64,000 bases of DNA from positions 160,801,501 through 160,865,500 of the forward strand of contig CM060833.1 in assembly GCA_030762175.1 (NCBI GenBank). The letters run 5' to 3'. The notes beneath the pieces were generated by a model that worked only from the letters and a program-made list of their open reading frames with translations, did not search any database and was not told the origin of the DNA. Positions 1-11,800 of the stretch are shown piece by piece. A program made the translations under genes and the position numbers. The number at the start of each line of letters is the position of its first letter. Positions within the stretch are counted from its first letter, which is position 1. The DNA comes from Metallyticus violacea. Its lineage: Eukaryota; Arthropoda; Insecta; Mantodea; Metallyticidae.

Positions 1-311
1 TAGCTTGATATCTGTTATCATCAGATCTCTTCTTGCAGATTCATGTTTTAGAGAATGAAGAGATGTAAACCAAAAAATGGAAAATCTGAGCTGCTTGGTG
101 AGGAAAGAAGGATAGTACACCTAAGTTCAGTTTGATCATATCTTTGTGAGGACAGCTGATCTGCAGCTACCTTCTCCAGCTTCCAAAGAGTTTTGACACA
201 TACTTAGATATTAATTGTTTCAACTTGAGGAAATACATTCATCACCAGTCTCAGAAGCATAAGAGTTATGACTTTAGGAACTGATCTTGAACTTTTTCCT
301 CAATAAATTTT

Positions 312-490
312 GTGATGCCATTAGATGAATTGTCTTTAGGTCTCAGGCTGAAAGTAATGAATTCATGTTTCATCTCCTGTTACAATGCTGGACCAGAAAG
401 TATTACCTTCATCCATAACTCTGTTCCTTATGATGAGCATTTAACTGTTCAAGAGACCTACTTGCGCAAATCTATGAATATTCTGGCTTA
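312..490 (-). mobile_element. Mariner transposase fragment
   Basis: The reverse strand resembles the mariner segment at 33035-33330: both share the ITxSLRP-type stretch just before the FWD catalytic region. Only a short decayed piece is left. Confidence 0.35.
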
Positions 491-1020
491 TGGATAATTG
501 CATAGACATGACCAATAGAAATACCAAGTTAAATAAGATATTTACTTGTTGATCAAACTCCCTGGATTGATTTATGCTGATGATCTTATGGTATATGTTC
601 TTTTACAGTAGTAGGATTAAATCATGCAAATCAGAGGAAGTTGAAAGCTGCTGTAAGAAATGAGGATTCAAAATAAATTTAGATTAGACCAAAGTAATAG
701 TATATAAAAAGAAAAAGAAAATATGTGAGTAAAAATGAAAAATTGCATATTTGTGACTGAAAAATTAAAGGTTTTAATATGTTTATAGAAATTAAATAGA
801 ACTAGATGTTGGTAAAATTACATGAAATATACTTTCATTAAAAGGCCTTCTGAGGGAATGTTTATTATTCCAAGAAATGAATTAGCCAATGACAGAATTA
901 ATTAAGAATATTTTTGGGAAATGTGTGGTTAGAAAGAGAAGATGTAGAGAAAGAATTTTTGTAAGGCAAGAGGGTATATTATTAAGTAAGTTACGAAAGA
1001 GTAACAATAGGCACAATAGC
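486..1020 (+). mobile_element. LINE reverse transcriptase remnant (left part)
   Basis: Translating around 560-600 gives LPGLIYADDL, the catalytic YADD box (567-587) of a non-LTR reverse transcriptase. Frameshifted downstream text resembles the thumb region of the same family. It contains many stops, so it is a dead copy. It seems to continue after the mariner insertion, at 1850-2200. Confidence 0.45.
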
Positions 1021-1059
1021 TATTGCTATTGGTTGTTCATGGCATGGCATATCTCATAA

Positions 1060-1800
1060 TGCATAATAGGTTAGTTTTCACAAAGTGTATGCATGATGGG
1101 TACTATGCATGCTGACTCCACAATACAAATGCAAAAAATGGGTCTGGCATTACAGCATATCAATTGGTACCATAATGAAGGACATGTTACGTTAGCCCGA
1201 ATGTCACAGGTGGTGAGTTTTGAGTTCACCATTAGCAGCCCTAGACAAAATGCGCATCAATGTAATGAAAAGGTCCTAAGTCATCTACAAAATAAGTTTA
1301 AAGTGACACCATCTGGCGAGAAAGTGATGCTCACAGTCTTCTGGGATCACAGAGTTATTTTGCTCACCAGATTCCACTTCTGCTCACTATATTCCATCCT
1401 CAAGGATAAACTGTAAATGCTGACTCCTATTGTAACATCCTTAGGAAACTTTGTAAGGCCTTTCAATGGAAGCGACCAGGACTACTCATTAAAGGTGTGT
1501 TGCTCTTGCATGATGTGTCTTCATACTGCCAACAAGACACGAGATACTGTAAAATTTCAAGTGGGAACCTTAAGCATCATCTATATAGCCCCAACCTTGC
1601 TCCAAATGATTTCCATTTGTTCAACCTTCTTAAACATCTTTCAGGTGAACATTTTCCCATCGATGAAACTGTAGAAAAGGAAGTTATTACAATTTTGACA
1701 GCAGCCTAAAGAATTTTATGCTGCTAGGTTTCAGGAGCTTGTGAGCAGTCATATAAGTGCTTCGATGTACAGGGAGATTATGTTGAGAAATAAAAGTATT
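1060..1800 (+). mobile_element. Mariner transposase pseudogene
   Basis: Three overlapping frames give mariner transposase pieces in order. GEKVMLTVFWDHR at about 1315-1355 is the KVMLTVFWD catalytic segment. Next comes LLLHDVSSYCQQ, where functional copies have LLHDNAxxH. Then SPNLAPNDFHLFNLLKHL at about 1590-1650 corresponds to the SPDLAPSDYHLF box. The second catalytic aspartate lies in LLLHD. At least two frameshifts and internal stops show that it is dead. No clear terminal inverted repeats were found. Confidence 0.7.
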
Positions 1801-1849
1801 TTTAAAATCAGTACTCTTATGTGTTTAAGTTCTATATCAATTTGTAACT

Positions 1850-2200
1850 TATTTAATGGCTTACCCCCATAGATGTAGAATACAGAATAAGGACAGGCAA
1901 GTTTTGTGGTCAGTGATGGACAGGAGCTTTTTAATATTCCATAACAAAGTGGAGCAGGGTGTAATCACATATATGGAAATGATGAAAATACAATATATGT
2001 TTTTCTTGAATGTAAGGAAGCATAAATGGGTGGGAAAAAATAATTAAAAAGTAATTAGATATTAGAAAAGTTATAATACTTGTTAAAGAGTTTTGGGGAT
2101 ATTTTCCCAATTATGAATTTAGGAAAGTTTTTATTTAAGATGATGAGGAAATGGTTAGGGATAGTAAAGATAAATAAATACTAAAAACAAAGAATAGTTT
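1850..2200 (+). mobile_element. LINE remnant (right part, C-terminal)
   Basis: Frames in 1950-2200 give ENTIYVFLECKEA and later RKWLGIVKINKY-like text. This resembles the zinc-knuckle C-terminus of the LINE type whose RT box is at 567-587. The two parts would be one LINE split by the mariner. The match is weak. Confidence 0.35.
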
Positions 2201-2744
2201 GTGTTAATCATGAGGGGAAAATATGTGTGTGTATGCACACAAATGCACATTTTCTCTTCTGCCCCATACCCTTCCACATGCAGAATATTAAATGGAAGGA
2301 AATGGTGGTAAAGAATTGATTAAAGTTAAGAAAAGTTAGCATTTTGCAAATTTTACATAATTTAATTTTACACCATAAGCTTAAGTAAACAAGAAATTAA
2401 AGTAAATGAATAAAGTAAAAACTGGAATGACTGTATAAATGGATCATATGGTAATAAGAAAGTTAAGAAATTATCTTTTTTATTTCCAAAGACATAATAT
2501 GTACTAATCTTTTATAAGAGATAAGAGAGTACTTTTAAGATTTTCTGAAGTTATGGATCCCACCAATAAGAAAGAAACTTTGGAGTTATGTTCATAGTTT
2601 GCATATTGTTTATTCAGATAAATGGTTTGGAGTAGAACCTGGATTTAAATCAAGCCACATTTTCATTATGTATTGCTTAGTATTAAATAAATATATTTAA
2701 GTAAATTTTTATCTCATGTTAACATCTGTTTTTCCACTGAACAG

Positions 2745-2835
2745 AAATGCTGCCTCTGATTGTGTGGACCAAGAATTGGTGTTTGTTGGAAGTGAATCAG
2801 GAAAAATGGTGGCATTCAGAGAACTAGTTCAAAAG
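2745..2835 (+). CDS. DDX52: DDX52 internal exon (first exon in window)
   Basis: Preceded by a pyrimidine tract and ACAG, followed by GTATAA. The first base completes a codon begun in an upstream exon outside the window. It then encodes 30 residues beginning [15 protein letters not shown] and ending ELVQK, the linker and first strand of the helicase C domain in DDX52. In relatives this segment directly follows the end of the first RecA domain, which supports upstream exons before base 1. Confidence 0.9.
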
Positions 2836-5800
2836 GTATAAATGAATTCTTGTTATTTTAGAGCAATGTTCGCAAACTTCTTGCATGCAAGACCCCCTTT
2901 TCAAGATTGAATTTATTGGCAACCTCTCCATTCACTTTGCAACTTGATCATAATTGATTTGCAAGTTAACTTGGACACTTCAACAATGTGGTATCTATTC
3001 AGTCATAATAGTCATTTTTGCACTGCTGTATAACTGGTCAAAATAATCATAATGCAACAGTTTGGGATCTGCTGTCTTAAGAGGAAAGAAGTGTAAAATT
3101 ATGCTTCTCAAAAGAAAGCATTTTATTATGCCTTTCATTGACTTTTAAATGATGTACAGGATGTTGAAAGTTGATTTAAAGGGGTATTAAGTGGAAAATC
3201 ACATTGCATATTTATAATCACAAAACAGTATAGAGAGATGGACCTTGCTAAGACAATGGTTTCAAAGATATTGGAGTAATAAGTGTGTGATGACACTGTG
3301 CATTCCATTATTCTGTCTGGGTTGTAGCTGTGTGCTATAGTCAAACTACTTGAATATTTGAAGTCTATGTATGAAAAATGCATGTTTTTATTTGTTTGTC
3401 AATGAATATGCATTTTCTTATTTGTACTTGCTCTCAGTGATACCAAGGATCAATCAACTGTTGTCTCCATTGGTACCTATTCATTACATACACCTTTCAT
3501 TTGAAGTTTTGAGAACTCCAGTGAAGAATTATTAGATCTCTTATGCACTCAACATTGGCAGTCATAAATCTCATCCAATGATGCCAATTAAAATGTCTAC
3601 TCTTTTCGGTGTGTATTTTAATTTCATTACAGCATTCAGGGCATCCAATATGAGAAGTAACAGGCCTATGCATATCCTTTAGAAATTTGTAGTTATTAAG
3701 TGTTCCAACCAAGATATGAATGTGGTAATGATTTATCCATACTATAGGACTCAAGAGCCTATGGAATACATTTTTTGACTGGTCTTTCTCATTTGGATTT
3801 TGCATGCATGACTTAAAAAAGATGATAAATTGTCAATCAAGGCAACACCACAGTCAAGAGGTTAAACTACTTGCTTTCATTGAGGAGGCCTGGATTTAAT
3901 ATCAAGTTTTAAGTGATATTTGTGTTGGGCAAAGATGCACCTGGGCGGATTTTCTTTGGGTGTTAGTTAACTCTACCATTCATTCTACCGATGCTCTATC
4001 AGCTTATCTACATCTTCACTTTCATCATTTAGCATAACATAGTCCATCAAAACTTGATATGCACATTACAGATATACTATACTACTGCCCTCTGCTACCT
4101 ATGTTCAGAATTGCATTGCTTGGCCAAGTCAGTTGGCATTAGTGAATTGTTTAATCAGCAATGTATTATTATTTTCACAAGTAGCATCACCAGTTCTTAT
4201 ACAAAATTGGGAATTTGTTTAATTATCTTTATTAGGAAACTTATAATATCCCACATTTCAGATTGTTAGCATATCACAAAGCATTGCTTTAAATTAATAT
4301 TAGTAGAAAGGAATGAATTTTAAATTTGCTGAACATTGATAGGAACCTAAGGTTGAAGTGCTGCTGGAATAATGACGACTAGCATTATTATTAAATGTTT
4401 CCCTGGTTTGCTTAGTAAGCTTTTATACTGACAACTAAACTAATACTGTGCCAATCCACTATAATAATAAAGATGGACATATGAAAAGAGGAACATTTTC
4501 CTTGGTTATCTATTCATAGAGTAAAGGATATAAAATTTATTTAATCAAGTACTCCTTTAAATTAATAGATATAAAATGTAATTGTGTCTTAATGCTAATA
4601 TTCAAAGTTTGTTTGTGAATATTACATCATAAAGGAATGTGGGAAGTATGTGAATCTTACAGGAAATGCAAAAGAATTGTGAAATTATTGCACATACATT
4701 AGCCAGCTCCCTGAACTGTCTGTTACGCTTATAAATAAAAGGCTATTGATGAACCATGCAAGTAGGATATTGTTGTGAGTAGCAGTTTCCCAAGAATCAC
4801 TATGCTTTGTTGGTGTGATACAATATAAACAGATGACATAACTCAAACAGAAACAAATGATCAGTCCACATGAAGGTTGATTTTCATATTGCAACATTGC
4901 TTCTTGTATGGGACATGATGTCATGACAATAATAAGAATGGTGAAAACAGTGGACTGAAGAAAACCAGATGCATAAAAAATCTGGCAGTGGTCCACAAAA
5001 TATGATGATGTATTGAGATGATAGACATCTTCTCTGCAGGACAAATACAAACAGTTCAGCTTCAACACAAATGTTAGCATAAAAATGGGTATTGTAACAA
5101 ATTTGGCTAATCTGCTCCCAGAATTCAGTGGTGTCTGCTTCACAGAGGAGTGACTGCATGCATTCCTGTGTGGCATACTCCCTTGGCTCTGGACAATCAA
5201 TGCTTCAGGCTATAATAGGCTTGTGAACACAGTGGTAACATTTATGTTTTCACACAGGTCCCACTTTAGCTTTGACTAGATTACCATAATGGCTGCATAT
5301 GCATTAATGATATCATAGTGAGTGCTATCAACCAGCATGTATTGTTCAGCTTCATACTGGATAAATGATAAGTATAATGGTATGTTGTGATTTTGTGATC
5401 CTGGCTGTTATGAAATGTATGTACTGTTAACTAAGGTTGACTCATCAGGGAAGTTGTAGAGACAGAAGTCATACACTTCCTTTGGTACACTCCTAAATTC
5501 TAATCCAGCAAGAAAGTGCCCAACTGCATATTCCCAGAATATGCTTAAGCCTTCCTCAAAGCCCAGCAAATACTGCTTTTTCCCATCATGTTCACCAGAC
5601 ATTATCGAACATATCTTGGTATTGGAAGCTCTGCAGCAGCCATATGAATAATCTGTAGACTCACACACCAGCAGCCTGGCAGGCCATTTCCCATTGATTA
5701 AATGCCATCTATGATGTATAGCAGCTCTTATTTCAGTTTTTGGAAATTTTATAATGTATTGATTTTTTTGCACAAATCTATTGGTCTGAAACTTTATTTA

Positions 5801-8800
5801 TACTATTGTAGATAATCATTTATGTATATCATTAATCGTAATATGTGGAATATTCAATATTTTTTTTTTTTATTTTCACAAACAGTAGAGTACGGAGGGT
5901 GCCAAAAAAATATGTATACACACTTTCACAGTAGCTATCTATTTAATATCTTTCAAAGTTGGATCGAAAAACAACAGTAATGTGTAGTGATGTTCTGTAA
6001 ACAGATATGACTCACATACATTATGATAGCATTGCTACATGACAGGTAATTCAACAATGAACAAATGAAGCCAAGATTATTGTATGATGTTCTGTAAACA
6101 GATGTGACTCATATTATGTTGTCCGAGCATTGCTACAACAAAATGGAGCCAAGATTATCATTTGAACAGCTGAAAGCAATTTTGAAGTGGTATTGAAAAA
6201 TTGAGAATGTTGTTGAAGTTCAAAGGCAATAGGATCAAGAGGTTTCGACCATGTTCTCCAGATCTAACTCTGTTGGACTTCTACCACTGGAGAACTTTTA
6301 AGGATGTTGTATACCATAGAAAACCAGTTACACTGGCAGCACTTTGGGAAGAGAAACAGCACATGTGCCACAATTGCTGAGGACACTTTCGCAAACATTG
6401 CTCAATCAGTAGTTCAACACACTCAAGAAATATATTGATGCAAATGGTGGGCATTTTGAACAACTGATGTAACTGTAAAAGTCTAAGATGATTAGTGCTC
6501 ATCATTTTCTGTTTGTGTGAATTCAGTTTTGTTGTGTTAACACAGTTTTTTTCTTTGTTTCAAGTGCATATATATATTTTTTGGCACGCTCTGTATATTT
6601 AAAAAAAATGTTTGTAATATAAATAAGAACAATAAAAATGTAAGCACTTATATGTAACTAGTGAAGAGAATGGCTTCAAAAGCCATTTAGTCCACTTTTG
6701 TGAGTATTCATTAACAGCAAAAGCCATAGACAAATGGTATAGCAGGTAACTTTTTCTCTTTCATAGATTGGGACTGGGATTAAGCTCTTGAATTGAATTT
6801 TGGAAATTAAAATTTAACATTTGTTTTAATTGTATAATGTATACCATTAACATATTTCCATTTCAGGGCTTATCTCCACCAGTGCTCATCTTTGTGCAGA
6901 CAAAAGAAAGAGCAAAAGAACTATTCTCTGAATTGATCTATGATGGAATCAATGTTGATGTCATCCATGCAAATCGTACTCAGCTACAAGTGAGTTGATT
7001 ATGATTATAGCTGCCTTTCCTATATTATATAATATATTCTATGGCAGAACCATTTTTAAACTAAGTTTTTATGAAATGCATTTACGGATTTTACTTGCAT
7101 AAAAGATACCTCTGCATGCTGTACAGATTTCACATTTTTCTGGCAAAATTCAATGAAAAAACAATATATGCATCCCCTTTTCAACAAATATTGAGTTAAT
7201 ATAAAATTGTGTTGTTGCCAGCACTTATTACTGTTTGATTTGCTGGTAAAATCTTAAAACAACAAAGAGATGGTTCTTTCATAATTGTTCATAATTTTAC
7301 AGTGGTTGGTTCTTTTTAACATCAGAAACAAGCTTGTTGAATAACACATCACTGTAGATTCATTATTACTGTACAGTCATATCTCTTGGATCACTATATC
7401 ATTTGTGTCCCATATGCTTGTATTAATGTCTTAGTGAGCAAAGAAAAGTCAAAATGTACATATTATGTATATAGTAAACTTTAAGTTGAAAATGAATAAA
7501 TTTGTAGAAATTCGTGGAAATAAAGCTGCAGGTTGATAGTTTACAATGTCTCAATGCAATGTGTGTAACAGGCAGAAATAAAGCACTTCTAGAAATGCCA
7601 CACAAATAAAAAAAGGCATGTTATGGCTCAAAAAGCTGACAAATATTAAACTATTGATAATGGACTACTGGGATATGTAATTAAATTACATAATAATGGT
7701 GTACAAAGTTTCAAGAAATTAATATAAGTGCATGAAATGTAATAAGCATGGAGGATGATAGTAATGCTGAAACTGAGAATGAATTAGGCAAGAGTAATGT
7801 TAGCAGTACCATTTTAATAATATATTTATGTAATAAATTTGGATTAGGTTTTGTTTAATATTAGGTTACATTTAGGTTCATTGCTTTATTTCTTATGTTA
7901 CACACTTAGTATAATATGTATATTGATTACTAGGTAGTTCATAACAACTACTATCATGTAGTACTTTCTTATTTTTTATAACACCTGTTTTTAGTACTGA
8001 GGCACCACAGGCTGTGGATACTGATGATACAGGAGATGAAATGATAAACTGGGAAAGAATATATATTTGTTTAAGGAAGGAAAATTTACCAGACCTAAGT
8101 TCAGGGTACCGCCCCAGCATTTGTCATTTATGAGGACTGAGGAAAACCTGGAAAAAACCTCAGGATGGAGAGCCCTGGCAGAATTTAATCCCAGACCTCC
8201 CACTTTGTTGGTATTTGGTACACATTGGTCAGTCCTTAAAGTCACTGTACTATCAGTTCAGATTACTCCAATGTGAAAATTCAAATCCAGCTTAGAATAT
8301 GCAGAAGAATGCTTGGAATCAATGTGTAAACTCTGATTTTTTTCCTTGCATAAAATAAACACCATGAGTACATCATCATTGAAGTGACATGACACTGTTT
8401 TCTGTTTGTATGTCACTTTCATCACTGTTAGGAGGGAGTGCAATAGTGGTGTAACACAAGTTTGTGTTTTCCTGCACTATAGTTTGGTTCTTCCAGTACA
8501 AATGTTTAAAAATGTAGACTAATTTCTCTTATTACAGCTGAAGTAAGAAGCATATTGAGACATACTGGCATTGAACATAATGAATATGTAGAGCAGAGAC
8601 CTTGCAATTGCATATGTGGTCAGTAAAGTCAGTGCTTCTCATATTTCATAGGCCCAAATCCCTGTTCGTATTCGATACTGTCCAAATTTGCCAAAAATTT
8701 GCCCTCACTTTTGTAGCTTTGTTTTGGATAGAGATAATGGCTGTTTACAGGTCCTCATTCAGTCTTCCCCATAATATCTTGGATCCAGCAAATAAGTTGC

Positions 8801-11800
8801 ATTATGAATTGGCTAAACACAAAATTCACAACTCTTTTTACAAAGATATTGTGTCTCTGATTTAACTTCACTGGACAGTAATGTTATTTCTCTTAATACA
8901 AAAATTAACTTTAGTTCATTTTGCAGAATAAATGTGGAACATCCAAAAGCAAAGCTTTGTCAGAATCAATATTTAATATTATTATCCCCTTAACAGCTGG
9001 TGATTTAGAAGGTAGTGTTCAATTGTGCTCCAAATAGTGTCTCTCAATATTGTCTTCTTGGCATGTCTTTAATATTAAGAAGGTATGTTTTATGAGAGCC
9101 TTGCCTTTGATTGCTTTCGATACATGTGTTTGTCAGTTATAGAATCTTTGTTTTGAATGTAGAACATGGTAAATCAAAACATTCAAACTACAGCAAAAGC
9201 ATCTCCCTTCTACTACATGCAGGAGAGCTGTGTAAGTGCAAGGGATTGCTGCCAAGCAATGCTCTATGTACAGTTATACTATTGCAAAGTACTTGGAAAA
9301 TTTTGGTGTATAAATCCAGTGCTCAATTAATTACTATGACTTAGCAATTTCAAGATTTTTAAATTTTTGATCATATTTTTTCGCTTTTGTTGCATTTGTA
9401 GCTTCACTATAGCTTTATATGTATTTTGAAATACTTTGCAATGCACCTGATAATCTTAAGCTCTCAATCTGTCCTCTTTTACCTGTGAGATCTTTTAATA
9501 ATAGATTCATTGAGTGTGCAGAATGTCCTATACAAGACTTGTAAGGCTACTCTGTCATAATATCCTTCCAGGCTATTTTCATAAGACATAAATACTACAA
9601 GTTTGGAGCTTCCTTTTTCATCAATTACTATATCAAGTGTAAGATGCTTGATGCACCAAATTAAAACTGCTAATACACGCTGATGAAATGATTGAAATTT
9701 CTAATATACATATTTTGGCTATTTTTGGGAAAAGACTTCCATTTTTGCTTTTAATTGGCAACAGAGCAATTTTCTGCTGCTGGTCCAGAAGCAAGCTCAC
9801 TCTCTTCCTGCAAATACAGGAAAGAAATGTAACTGTTTAATTTTGAAGATATTTGGTGAAGGTATTATATATTAATTTATATAATGCAGGTAAATTTCTT
9901 ACACATTTCATTTACTGTATTTAAGTTAGGACATGTTTTGAGAACCATGGTTCCCATCCTCAGCTGTTGACCCACTGTTTCTTGGTGCTCGTGTTGGTAC
10001 TGTGAAAGCTATTGTGTTGTATATGGTTCCCATCCTCAGCTGTTGACCCACTGTTTCTTGGTGCTCATGTTGGTCTGGTGGAAGCTATTGTGTTGTATGT
10101 ACAATATGCATAGATATACAACACAATAGCTTTCACAGGACCAACACAAGCACCAAGAAACAGTAGACCAATAGCTGAGGATGGGAACCATGGTTCCCGA
10201 AACATGTCCTAACCTAAATACAGTAAGTAAAATGTAAATTTACCCACATTATATAAATTAACAGGAAAGAAAAATGAAAATTATATTGGATAAAACATAC
10301 TACTGTAAACTGAATTTATTTTAATTAGAAATGTTATTTTAATTATTTTATCCATACAATGCTTGATTTATATAAAAATAACACATTAGTATCTACAGTA
10401 TAATTGCTAAAATTGCATTGACAAAACTCCAAAATAATTATTCTCTATTAAATGTACATCTTTTTACTATTAGCACTTCTTTAACTAATCAGTAATAATC
10501 TTATGGAAAAATGAAGAGAGAAAGAGCTGTTTACATCTAGGTTAAATTAATAATTTGAACAAAACTTTCATAGCAGATGTCAACATTATTACATCAGGGT
10601 TCAAATTGTTCACCAATAGCAGTTATGCAGGTTTGGCACCATCGAAGGATATTTTCTTGAATTTGTAACAGCTTAGCATATTCTTCTTGATGGTGCACTT
10701 ACATTTCAAGTCCTCCTCAAAAGAAAAAAATCTAAGGGATTGATATCAGTACTTTATCGATCAAAACTTTATTAGACACATTTATTGCATGTATCATATA
10801 GAATTGCTTTTAATGTTTGCTGCAATAGTTACCTTCCATGCTTGATATATCTTTTTATTATATATATATAAATGAAAAATAATGTAACAATGTAACTAAA
10901 TTAACAATAATTAGAAAAACAGAAAAAGATAAAACATTAAGAAAAAGTCACGGAGTTGTAATCGCTATATTTCGAACTGCTTGAATTCTTCTATGGCAAG
11001 AAGACTTTTCTAATTATTGTTTATATATATATACAAATTAAAAACTAACTCTGGGAAAATATAGCTAAAATAACAAGGACTAGAGAAGCGGAAATGGATA
11101 AAATACTTAAATAATAACCCAAATATCACTATGTTTCAAATCATTTGTGTTCTTCTTCAAAGGCAGAAGACAAGTGTGTGCGTATGTATGTGTATATGAA
11201 TTACACAAATTTAAATGTATAATGCAGGCCAAAAGTTTCCAGGTACTAAGACATGTCAATGCAGGACAAATCAAAAGTAAAAAAAAAAAGAATAGGAAAG
11301 GAAAAATGTATAAACTCTTAATACACTGAACTTCACACTTTCTTCATATTTAAAAACTTCCCCTCAAAAAAAATCACTATTCACCACTGGTGGCATTCTC
11401 TGTACAAGTTTTTCTAAAAAAAAAAAGGTGCTAAGATGTTGTTTCAAGAGAACATTAGTATGTCCACAAGTATAGTTTCAGAGGTAGGACACACCTTCCA
11501 AATCTGGCAATTCAATTCTTCCCATAGTAGTTCAGTTGGATTAAGGTCGAGAGACTGAAAGGCTACTATATAATTTTGGCACTACCTCAAGATGTATTTA
11601 AGGCACTGCTATGATGGAAGGCAAATCTAAGAACACTCAAACACCTAAGGGAACTCCAAATCTTTATAGTAAGGTTTGGTAACCATTGTTATTCTTTGAT
11701 ATTGTGCAGAGTATCCACAGAGTACAAGGGGGAAGAGCTCCAAACTGTAAAGGATCCTCCTCCAGGTTTCCGTGTTGGTGTTACAGAGTCTGGGTGCATC

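Larger units (their letters stand above)
9871..10261. repeat. Penelope-like terminal fold-back with hammerhead-like motifs
   Basis: The two halves are inverted copies centred near 10110. The outer ends ATTAATTTATATAATG and CATTATATAAATTA are inverted matches. Each arm has CAGCTGAGGATGGGAACCAT followed by the GTCCTAAC stretch. The left arm also carries a direct duplication (about 9944-10018 against 10023-10097). The same end family forms the palindrome at 41131-41721, whose arms encode part of a GIY-YIG endonuclease tail, so this is a nearly empty Penelope-like pair. Confidence 0.7.

Noticed and set aside
8067..8276. A 69-codon forward open frame
   Set aside because: It lies wholly in a SINE and is antisense to its tRNA-like head; the related copy at 34676 does not keep the frame.
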